DNA of 64,000 nucleotides from Trichaptum fuscoviolaceum (taxonomy: Eukaryota > Basidiomycota > Agaricomycetes > Hymenochaetales > Trichaptaceae), in the NCBI GenBank assembly GCA_910574455.1, contig CAJSYZ010000002.1, positions 3,435,671 to 3,499,670 on the forward strand. The letters run 5' to 3'. A program made the translations under genes and the position numbers. The notes beneath the pieces are model-generated. The model was not told the DNA's origin, searched no databases, and was given only the letters and a program-made list of their open reading frames with translations. Shown here piece by piece: positions 44,831 through 54,531 of this stretch (within the stretch, counting starts at the first letter, position 1; each line of letters opens with the position of its first letter).

Positions 44831-47800
44831 ATGGCATCAGATACTTTCAACGTATTTATGTCCGGCACAGGAAACGCTGATAGTAGGGCTCACCATATTG
44901 TTAATGGTCCGTATATCGTCATGGTATACTGACAGTTGTCTGAAATATTCACTACTAATTTCCATTCCTTTACTAAAAACAGCGGCTAGTATAGGATTGG
45001 GTTCACACCCCGTTGCAAAGGAGGATATTTACTTGGCAAACGTCCTTGACCGTATAAAATTCATCTTGCAAGCATGGGTGGAGAAACCCGGAACAAAAAA
45101 GACAGACCTAGCAGCACGCGCAGCTGTAATAATCGCAAACGGACTTCCGGACAAACCGTGAGTGACGGTCTCAGCCTGATTACTATGCGCCTGATTCTGA
45201 CTCTTAAATTTGGCCCACTGGCAGTGGCGAAGTCTTGGAATCACATACCGCTCAGGCTGCTAGTGACTGTGAGGCTAGTACCAGTAAGGTGCCAGTGCTG
45301 GAAGCTGACACCGAATCCGAGTCGTGAGTAACGGTATCAGCCTGAGTGCGCGTCCGAGTCTGACCATTCTCGAATTTGGAATGCACGCATCAAGTGGCGA
45401 AGTCACAGAATTACATGCCAGTGAGGCCGGAAACTTGAACTTGAAGGTGTCGGAACATGAAGCTGATGTATCCGAGTCGTGAGTTACGGCGCCAGCCTGA
45501 GTACGCATCCGATTCTGATCATCTGACAGTGGCAGCAACATCCACAAACACATCGGCCGTTCCCCCTACGACGATATCATGAAGGCCTTAGCCTCTATGA
45601 AAGAGCTAGAGCAACTTCGGATCGACACTGAGGAGAAAGAAAGAAGGCTTCGAGATGAAAAGGAAGATTTCGAACGGAGGCATAGGGAACTCCTGATAAA
45701 TAAGCGGGACAGTGATCAGGAGCAATTAAAGCTTTTGCAGAATGAGTTGATGAAAACCAAAAAACTTATCTCAAATGTCGAATCAAACCTCTCAGAAGCC
45801 AACTTCAGCCGGGCGACTGACTCACTCCAGCTTCACAAGGAGAAGGATATACATGAGGAGCAATTGAAAAAGCATGAGGACGCTATTGAAGCTCTAAAGA
45901 AACAGCTCGCTCAAGATTACACCCTAATCGCGAGAGCTTCAGCTCAGGAGAGTCTCTTCGCCGTGACTTCGCGCAGGCTCACTAACCTGGAAAATTATCG
46001 AAAGCAGTCACTAGAAAAGGAACAGCGGATTGTAGGACATATACGGGCTATTGACGACACATTCGTTGATGTGACTGAGGAATTGGACTTGAAGGCGGAC
46101 AAAGTGACACTTGAGGAGATGGCTGGGACTTACAAGTGTTTGCAGGAGACAGTGAAGGGTCTTGTATACACAGTACACGACTTACAGATTAGTGCGGCAG
46201 CCGCCAAAGGGGTAAGCCAATTTGAGCTGCTATCGTAAAACAAATGAAGCTCACAGGATCTCACCCAGAACGAAGCCGCCAAAGCCAGCAGTAAGATACG
46301 CACCCTCTGCGAGGACAATAGGGTAGTCGTCATGAAAAGCTTCATAATTGCGTTCCCATTAGAGAAAGGATTCTTCTCTCCAAAACAGGTCATCCCTTAT
46401 GACGTTACTGGCGAAAGTGGTTTTATGATTCGAAATTTTTTGAACAAGGTTGAACAACTCTACATGAAGTTCGCGACCCTATCACCTGGGCCGGGCAAGA
46501 AGCTAAAGGAAGGACGACGTACAGGCGAAGTCGGCATGAGTGGCATAGCTCAGGGCCCAGCGACAATCCTGTCTAATGACATTGCTATCATTCCAAGGCA
46601 TCTATTCGACGACCTGATTGTCGACATCACCAAGTCCTTGGCAGAGTTAGAGCTGACAGAGGCGTATGCGAAGGGAAATGATGAAGGAAAGGGAAAGGGA
46701 AAGGGAAAGGGAAAGGGAAAGGGAAAGGGAAAGGGAAAGGGAAAGGGAAAGGGAAAGGGAAAGGGAAAGGGAAAGGGAAAGGGAAAGGGAAAGGGAAAGG
46801 GAAAGGGAAAGGGAAAGGGAAAGGGAAATGGAAAGGATGAGTTCAAGGCTGTGGATGTGTCGGAGGATGCATCGAAGGAAAAGACGGCGACGCCATACTC
46901 CTGGCAGCCACCACTTAACGCATCAATCGTCGACCAGTTCAAATTTTTCCTGGTCCGATTTTTTATAGTCTTCGAATTTCACCGAAGACTATTCTTCCTC
47001 CTCGATCGCCGGCTAAGCCAGCTGGAAAGGAACCCGATGGATCCTCAGACTATTGATTTGCTGGATGCCGACGCGGCCTGGAACACAAACGCGAAAGTAA
47101 TACTGGATAAGGATTTTACCGGCTATCTCTTTGACGACCAAATGTATGAACATCGGTTCAAAGGCTTGATGGTAAAGTTCCACTTCGAGGACCACTTTGC
47201 CAGGATGGCTGAGCTGGACGGGCAAGAGTACGTGGGCCCGGAGGATATACCGTGCGTGGCTGTAGGCGGGACTCTCGAAGTGCCGCAGGTCATTGTCGCG
47301 TTGAAGGAGATGCAAGAATACTTCGACCGTTTATGCCTGAAAATGGAGGCCACCGTGCCAATGGCATCCGCCGACCTGAAAGCGGGTCAGACGAACGAAC
47401 CCATCCCCAAAGCCCGTGAAGACACGAGCGTGTCTCCCGATGATTTGAGACTACGGCGGCTATTGAATCGACGTAATGAGCATAGGGAGAAGGCTTTAAC
47501 CCTCGACACTGCGATGAGAATTATCTTGGTAGACGAACTCGTCCCTGACATTTTCAACGACACACGATTCCGAATGTTTTTAAACAAGGTTGCCCATGAC
47601 CGCTCTGAAATCAGTGACCCCGCTGGCCTTCGCACATTTGTTGAGAATGCTGAGGACATTTTGAAAGTGCAAAAGGATGTTTTCCCCGAACCTGTAAAAA
47701 CCCAACTGCTCACATTATGCGAGATAGCGGATCAAAACAAGCCTTACGGCCGGAATTTCAATGAGTCGCATATCAGTGGGCGTTTTTGGGGCCAGAAGTT

Positions 47801-47930
47801 GCGGTCCATCTTACTAGGCGCCAACTCGCAGGCTGAGGATGAACTACCCATTGATTCTTTGGTACTTCGGATTTTAGGCGCAGGCGTGCAGCAGCTCACA
47901 GATGTGTCAACTCAGACGATCACACAGTGA
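44831..47930 (+). CDS. Unknown 929-aa coiled-coil protein with Gly-Lys run
   Basis: No family recognised. Exons 44831-44906, 44983-45157, 45225-45323, 45395-45478, 45530-46211 and 46257-47930 join in phase. Exons 3 and 4 are diverged tandem copies (both open x-GEV-E-H and close E-D-SES, phase 2), and exon 5 starts the same way (SGS). Residues ~160-370 form a long coiled coil (LASMKELEQLRIDTEEKERRLRDEKEDFE...). Residues ~515-565 are a Gly-Lys dipeptide run encoded by (GGGAAA)n. The C-terminal ~350 residues are mixed, with hydrophobic stretches (FFLVRFFIVFEFHRRLFFLLDRRL) and a helical tail (IILVDELVPDIFNDTRFRMFLNKVAHDR). No catalytic motif is seen. The stop is followed 605 bp later by the candidate protease gene on the same strand. 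Confidence 0.7.
46685..46833 (+). repeat. (GGGAAA)n hexanucleotide microsatellite in coding sequence
   Basis: About 25 nearly perfect GGAAAG/GGGAAA units, in frame and coding alternating Gly and Lys. Any gain or loss of whole units keeps the frame. The long open frames seen here in other registers (Arg-Glu on plus, Phe-Pro on minus) are only by-products of this repeat. Confidence 0.95.
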
Positions 47931-48535
47931 AGCCACTGGCAATGGCGGATTTGGAGGTATCCGTGTACGAGTACCGTGACAGGACAACTTGAAGGGTTTG
48001 GATGCAACGAGCTGCTTGATCTTTATCTTCCTGGTCAACTACTACTAGTATGATGTTTGTCATTTTCTTGAATGGCGTGTTGCGTTCAAAGTTTGCTTCA
48101 ACTTCAAGTTGAAGTTACTAGTAGTAGTAGTAGCCTCAGGCTCATGATTTGTACTCCACATTATCATTGAATTTGAATTCAAGTTACTTCTCAGCCACCT
48201 CAGGTTAAGGCTCCTTCAGTGGCAGCCTCAGCCTCAGGTGCCAGTGAGTGCATGGTGCCACCTGAGTGCCAGTGCCACTGGCAGTCACGGTGGCACCACT
48301 GGCACTGGCAGTGACTCCGAGCCTGTCCGACTCGGAGTCACGGTGGCGCCGCACCAGCGTGTGAATGATGAGTTGAAGTTGTATAAAAGACTGGCACTCA
48401 CTGGCCTCGGAACTTGAACCCTCAGGCTCTGCTGGCAGTGACGTACTACTAGTACTACTATTTATTTAGTAGTAGTCTCTTGTTTTCACTTCTACTACTT
48501 ACTAGTAACCAGCAACTACTACCAGTACTACCACT
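47931..48535. other. Spacer before the candidate protease gene
   Basis: 605 bp with many CACTGGCA/TGCCAGTG (48235-48320), AACTTCAAGTTGAAG (48101-48115) and TAGTAGTAG words; it should hold the promoter of the next gene. No coding sequence is supported. Confidence 0.5.
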
Positions 48536-51254
48536 ATGACATCCACCGCCCCCCAACCTCCAGGCTTGCCAGGGCCACATCCAAGGAATACTACTAGTAG
48601 AGCAAACAATGACCGACGCGGATGTGAGTTCTGCGTTCTCCATCTCTGTCACAGGCAATACTGATTGCTGACTACCCCAATAGTACAAGACGAAGATGTA
48701 CTGGGAGTTACAACGCCACCTTTCAGTGCGCAATGTGCGTCCTATGCCTTCCTTCACTGACACTGGCAATACTGATTACTGCATCACCCATCTCTAGTTT
48801 TGCAGGCCCTAGGGGTTAACGTTGAAGAAGCTGCAGGAGGACATTCTTCATCAATGCCGACTGAAAGTGAGTCCTTCCTTCCCTTCACTGACACTGGCAA
48901 AACTGATTGGTATTAACCCGTTACCAGTTTCACAGGCCCCAGAAACTGCGATTACTGATGACGAACCTGTGCAAGGACAAGGTTCGGGGGAACGATTTAT
49001 CATTGCCGGTGGCCCTGCCCGTGGGTCATTCACCGTCACGAGTTCCTTAGACTCGGAGGGGGGAAGCCTCCTACTATCAATTCCTCTCGCATCCCTTCAA
49101 CCAGACTTGAAGTCACAGCAAACCAAGTCCGTCCTGTCTTCAGCGGTTGTGAATACGATTCTCGCGCAAAATCCTAACGCTTATCTCCCACGACGAACAC
49201 ATGTGTCAGAAGAGGAGCAGAAAGGTTACTACCTTGGCTTCCCTGGCAAACCGCGCCTGCTCGGGCGAACCGGTCCCAATTGGACGGAGACCAAAGAACG
49301 TAAATATGTGGGCATTGTTGGAAATCACCGGATTGCCAATGTATGGCCGCAACTGCTCAAGAAGATCATGAAGTATCTCGATTCCGAGAATTTGCGGTGG
49401 AACAGTCTGGAAGCCAACCGTGTTGCCTACGGAGATAGTCGGGTGTGCCCTGTTTTTGTTTTGATCGGAGTCAACGACCCGTCACTTCGCACTGAAGATG
49501 CGTGCCGCATCGCGGAACGCGTTAAAGAGTTCCTCTTTGAAATGCGCATCTTCGACGTTGAGGTCGAGCTCAGGGAGCGAAAAATCATTAGCGCCTCAGG
49601 CCAGGGCAAAGCTTCTGTCAGTGTTCCACCTGTTGTGCGCACTGGCACCGGCGACTCAAATACTCTGGCTAGCGGTCATGCTGAGACTGGCGTTGGCAAT
49701 ACCGCTCCCGTTCACACTGGCTTCAGTTTTCATCCGGAACTCACCAACCTTCCCAGACGTTCCGATTGTCGCACTGCTCCGACGAACAATGGAGGTGCGG
49801 GGGATGTCACTGAGCATAATGACGGTAACAGCACCAGGCCCCTTGTCGCTAGCGCTCACGGGGCAGAACCCTACGCCTACCCAACAGAGATACTGTTCAC
49901 CGCACCTGCGGGAGCCGATAATTATTTCCGCCTGTGGGATCGCATGATGGATTTCCCAAGCAGGCCAGTGGCAGCTGCCAACAAGCCAATCAGTCGTATG
50001 ACACCGTCTTTCTCCATGGTCACAGGAACTTGCCTTGGCAATCTGGAGGGTGGCTTCTCAACGGGGTCGCTCTTTATCCTACAAAAGCTCGATAACACGA
50101 CGCTCAAGGTGTTCATCCTCGGTACTCGCCATGGCAACGTTCCTTCGAAATTCGGAGACTACGATCCATACGCAGATACAACAAATAAGCCGCGCGACCC
50201 AAACGACAATTGCCCAATTTATCTCTTCTCTCGCGAGGCTCTAGCCGCCCATGTGCCAATGATTGGCGCGCTTCACGATGAGTTAGAAGCGGCAGCGTTT
50301 ACTCAGCCACTGGCACCTGATCTTCCGCCGTCTGCTGAACAACAAGCTTTCGCGGATATCGTAAACAAGTGTCAATTCATTGAGCAATCTTGGCTTGATA
50401 AGACGTCATCGCCACATTTGTGGATTAATAATCGTATTGGGAAAGTGGCCAATGCTCCCCCTCGAAGAATGGGTAACTTGACTATCTCCAAGACACCCTA
50501 CCTTACGGATTGGTGCTTGATCAAGGTGGACGACCAATGCCTCCCCAACGAATTTGAATTTTCCTCTACTGATGGTGAAGGTCTCAGTTGGAACAATTTC
50601 TATAACGTCATCGACATTAATAGGCTTCCTCCATCGTCGGCAGCTCAGTCTGTACCACGAGAAGCACTCTTGTCTAGGCTTGGCTGGAAAGGGAGGGACT
50701 TCTTTAGTCCAATCCGAATTGCGGGATATGTTCCGAAAGAAAATATATTCCCCCGGGTCCAGGAGCACCAATTGGACGCAGATTATGATTATGGATGGAC
50801 TTTCATCGACAATCTCGTCGCTGTGGAGTTTAAGAAAGCTGTGTACAAATGGGGCTGGAAAACTGGCCATACGTTAGGCGAGGTCAACAACGTTGCTGCC
50901 GTTCTCAGATCTATGCAGGTTTCCCCTGGGCACATTGAGCAAACTACGCATATTGCTTTACAGATCCCACCGGGTTCGGTTGGTTTAGGGAATATCGGGC
51001 ATAGGAACAATGCTTTGTTCGCAGAACCGGGGGATTCGGGTGCCATAATCATTGATCGGCACAGACGTGCAGTTGGTACCATTTTAGCTTGCGGACTCAT
51101 CGAAGCGAGGGGTAGGGATAATCAGAGTGTACTCGACGGTTATACTTATGGTGTCGCTCTATGGCAAACGGTGGAAGAGCTTGAGACCTCTTTTTCTCTA
51201 GCTGAAAGTGAATTCAAGCTAGGCATGAATGCACTTCCGGACAATGAAGTATAA
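48536..51254 (+). CDS. Candidate chymotrypsin-like serine protease carried by the element
   Basis: An 844-aa protein on exons 48536-48623, 48684-48734, 48798-48866 and 48928-51254. The three introns (60, 63, 61 nt) are all phase 1 and resemble one another. The C-terminal half has a trypsin-fold pattern: TGTCLGNLEGGFSTGSLFIL.. leading to GTRHGN (His471), TDWCLIKVDD (Asp597) and EPGDSGAIIID (Ser773), with a conserved-looking AVGTILACG strand after the serine. The order His-Asp-Ser and the GDSG box fit clan PA peptidases; the spacing is longer than in trypsin, implying insertions. The N-terminal ~330 residues are unknown, with a Pro/Ser-rich start, and there is no signal peptide, so it should act inside the cell. 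Protease activity, and any role in transposition or protein processing, is inference. Confidence 0.65.
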
Positions 51255-52538
51255 CGATGCTCCTCTCAACTCCTATAGTAGTAATTAGTGGAGCTCTTTT
51301 CTTATTCTCATGCGATGGTGTTGCGTATTCGTACGTTTGTTTCCTGCTCTGTGTTTGATGGCCTTTGGCGTGCGCTTTATGTGGTAGTACATGTATGACT
51401 TGAGGAAATGGGAATGATATTGCAAGTGTGGTTTCCATCCGTGAACTTGAAGTATACTGCTAGCTAGTAGCCAGTGATAACTTGAACTTGTACTTGTTCT
51501 AGTGACATGATTCGCGACTTGGACTCGGACAGTTGGAGGATCGTCTTCCCTCGGCGGATGGGCCCTGATTTGAAGTTTATGGGGAATTATTGCTTATTAC
51601 TTCAAGATGAAGCCACTTGAACTTCAGGCTGTATAATCATGGTCTTGAATCATTGTATGCGTAACAACGTTGGAAGTTAAACTTGAAGGGGACACGGAAA
51701 GTTCAAGTTGCGGAGTCATACGACTCAGCCTCCAAGTCGGATCATGATGCATTGCCATCGTTCAAGTTGAAGCTCAGGCTGCCACTGCCAGTGGCAGTGG
51801 ACTCTGACCCTCCTCAGGCTCCGGTACCGAACTACCACCATGTTCGAGTAATACTGCTATAGTAGTGGGTTTATCATAAGATACATTTCTGCAAATACTG
51901 TGAGATATATATATTGTAGACGATGCACGAAGAGGCAGCATGAAGATGGTTTACGGCATAAAGGAAATAGGGATAGATATGTACGAGGTCTGTACAACTT
52001 GAAGGATGGGGAACGGCAAAGAAAGAACTTGAAGGACCTCCTGAAGACTCGGAGAAACATGAAATAGAGTGGATAGAAAAGGTGAGTAAATATGAATGCA
52101 ATCCAAGGAACCACAACTCATATGTACCATCATGATGATAGGCTTTGTACTACATACTATTTCAGTGCACGCGACATCATCTCTGCTGGTCCTGGCACTG
52201 ACAAACGTCAGCCTGAGCAGCTTCGTTTTCGAACTTGTTGAAGCTACAGCCTGCCAGTGACTACTTAATTTGTCACACGTTACCCCTCATGAAGGACAGA
52301 AGGGTGTTAAAGCACTTTACCATCACATTTGAGGTCTCAAGAACTGCATAGTGATAGAAGTATGGATATCATATAAGTTTTTGAGATAATATCGAGAAAA
52401 TGAGGCAGGAAAAAGTGAACAAGAGCATAGATTTTAGCTCAGCCTGCTGCCACTGCACTGGCAGTGGCAGCCTTGGTGCCACTGGCAGTGCCAGTGAGCG
52501 CACAGCCAAAATCATAGGAAGGTATCCTGTGACTGCCA
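51255..52538. other. Gene-free stretch within the element
   Basis: 1.28 kb with AACTTGAA/TTCAAGTT (51430-51490, 51600-51780), CACTGCCAGTGGCAGTG (51780-51800, 52445-52500) and similar words. Minus-strand frames at 51857-52133 are overlapping and biased and show no product. Confidence 0.5.
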
Positions 52539-53398
52539 GTGTCACTTCAAGTTGAGTCACCGCTTTTTACACCCACCTCAGGCTGTATTGTTGAACTTGT
52601 ACTTCCTCCACCGTTTTCCTCGAGGAAGCCCAAGAAACCTACGGCGACGTGGGCGAACTACACAACCTCGCTATCGCTCGGAATTACAGGCCCAGACGAG
52701 GAACGAAATTACCTGAGCTCGAACGTTGAAAGACTCAGTGTTTTAGTAGGCGATTGGAAAGTTGTCGCACCACCCCCCTCCGCGGTTCCCCGGTCACTCA
52801 AAAGAAGGCGTGCTTTAAGGCGGACAGCCGCAGACTCGGACCCAAGAGGCGAAGATAGAAAGTGTGGTGGACGAGGAGGAGTGCTAGCCTGAGTGGGCTT
52901 GAAACAGTTTGAATGTGTCTCGATCTCTTGAAATTTCGTGAGTTCCTTCTTTCCGTTACCGATTCCGAGTCCTTGGAAATCAGGTATCACGAAGTTTTTA
53001 AATGTTTCTTCAGAGAAATGAAGACAGCTTCAAAATGACTGTGACTCGATCTCTTAAAATTTCGTGAGTTCCTTTTTTCCGTCTCCTCGGAAATCAAATA
53101 TCACAAAGTCTTCACAATGCTTCTTCAGAGAAATGAAGACAGCTTCAAGATGACTGTGACTCGATCTCTTAAAATTTTGTGAGTTCTTTTTTCCGGATCA
53201 ACTTCGGAAATCAGATATAACAAAGTCTCCCAATGCTTCTTCAGAGTAATGAAATCAAGAAGACGACTTCAAGATGAACTTTACTTGATTTCGTACTAAA
53301 GCGGATTTATTCTCTTCCATCAGAATCAGAGCGCTGCGCAGTGTGACTCGGACTCGCAGGCGGTGGGCGGTGAGCGCTCTTTCGAATAATCCAGAAGA
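52539..53398 (+). other. Possible exon and three-copy tandem repeat
   Basis: The plus frame 52539-52892 (117 codons, no ATG at its start) has a Pro/Ser and Arg-rich translation that could be an exon of an unrecognised gene. It is followed by a tandem repeat of ~115-126 bp, with TCGATCTCTTGAAATTT-type starts at 52920, 53046 and 53161. Each unit contains a GTGAGTTCC...CTTCTTCAG stretch that looks like an intron, so the repeat may be a tandem exon-intron duplication or a dead copy of one. The implied 50-nt exons do not keep frame. Confidence 0.4.
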
Positions 53399-53683
53399 AT
53401 GGTTCAAACAGCTTCAAGTTATAAAAGGAGGACAAAATATCTCTTTGCTAAATATCCTATGCTCGCGCGATCATTAACTGTCATGCTACTCAACATTATA
53501 ACCTTTATCCTGCGCTTCATAGCAGCATTTATGTCTAATTGCGGAGTCCGAGTCGGAGGAAGGCGCGAGTTGGACGAAGAGGACGCGATTGACAAAGGTG
53601 ATTCAAGCCGTTTACTATCTCAGTACAGAATGAAAGCTGACCCTTTGTTTCCTACAGTATACGATAGACTCGGAGAATTCTGA
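53399..53683 (+). CDS. Small hypothetical protein with one membrane segment
   Basis: A 94-aa frame starting MVQTASSYKRRT, with a basic N-terminus, one hydrophobic stretch (SLTVMLLNIITFILRFIAAF) and an acidic then mixed tail. No family recognised. It could be a real small membrane protein of the element, or an exon or fragment; the low composition bias and ATG start are the only support. Confidence 0.3.
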   Translation: MVQTASSYKRRTKYLFAKYPMLARSLTVMLLNIITFILRFIAAFMSNCGVRVGGRRELDEEDAIDKGDSSRLLSQYRMKADPLFPTVYDRLGEF

Positions 53684-54335
53684 CGCTACTAGTGGCAGCG
53701 TCGGTTGTTATGAGAGGTGTGAGGTTCGTTCAAAAAATGCTAGGGTATGTATAACTTCCTGCCTCAGCACTGTTTATTCACTTACAAGTAGTCTACCATC
53801 TTCCAGTCTCTCTCTATGATTCAGGGCTTGACTTTTCAAAATTTCCACAACAACTTAAATCGACACAGGCATGACTCAGGCTAGTACTACTCTAGTAGTA
53901 GTAGTAGCGGTGCTCCTTCAAGTGCAAATTGTTTTCTCGCTTCCACCAGAACAAACATTTTACTTTACTATGAAAGATTAGAAATATCATATTGCTGGCA
54001 TGTGTTTATCAGATATAATATGTATTCAAGTTGGTAAGTGCAATGATACACAGCATCAAAGTTGAGTGATGACATCCAATTTGGAGAACTTCCGTTTCGA
54101 AACTGATGCACTTATGTTGCACTTACCATTGCACTTGAACTGCCCACTGGCATGCCGGTGCTTAAACCTCACTTAATCCTGGCTTGCCGCCTGATGTACA
54201 ATTCCCCTCCTTTTGCACTGATTTTATCCTGAAACGCCGTGTTTTAAGGCCATCAGGCAGCCAGACAACCCTTCAGGCAGGCGTGGCAGCGCTTCGACCC
54301 ATTTAAGAAAGCTTCAGGGCGCGCCAGGACGCGCC
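53684..54335. other. Right subterminal region of the element
   Basis: About 650 bp. Contains a TAGTAG run (53885-53910), CCTGAAG/CTTCAGG and CATCAGGC/GCCTGATG words increasing toward the right TIR (54190-54330), and no supported gene. Confidence 0.5.
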
Positions 54336-54369
54336 AGTCGCCGTAAGCAAAAGGAAGTTTCCCTGATGC
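54336..54369 (-). repeat. Right terminal inverted repeat
   Basis: 34 nt; read on the minus strand it starts GCATCAGGGAAACTTCC and ends GCTTACGGCGACT. It lies 162 bp beyond the stop codon of the host DUF2235 gene. Confidence 0.8.
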
Positions 54370-54531
54370 GAATTTTCAGACTCCGAAGTCTCGGCAGATC
54401 GACAGCCGTATGTATAACTCTAACTCAAAGAGAGAAATCATATATTCGTAGAAATCAAAAGATCCGTAGTATAGAAGAACATACATTAATTAAGACATAA
54501 GACTTTGCAAGAAAGAGTCAAAAGTAAGAAT

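Larger units (their letters stand above)
30858..54369. mobile_element. 23.5-kb TIR-bounded element with Plavaka transposase and cargo genes
   Basis: Bounded by imperfect inverted repeats (30858-30892 and 54336-54369). Inside are a degraded Plavaka transposase on the plus strand and four further genes: two on the minus strand (31446-35799, 41623-43489) and two on the plus strand (44831-47930, 48536-51254), plus a weak small ORF. Intergenic DNA is full of recurring short words. If the outer edge is read as CAGGGAA, both flanks show AT next to it, compatible with a 2-bp target duplication but too short to prove. Plavaka is a basidiomycete group usually placed with the CACTA-related transposases. 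Assigning these termini to this transposase, and treating the other genes as its cargo, is inference; nested insertion of separate elements is an alternative. Confidence 0.65.

Noticed and set aside
46550..46968. Long Phe-Pro and Arg-Glu repeat frames over the hexanucleotide tract
   Set aside because: They are alternative readings of the (GGGAAA)n repeat; the Gly-Lys frame continues on both sides into a plausible protein.
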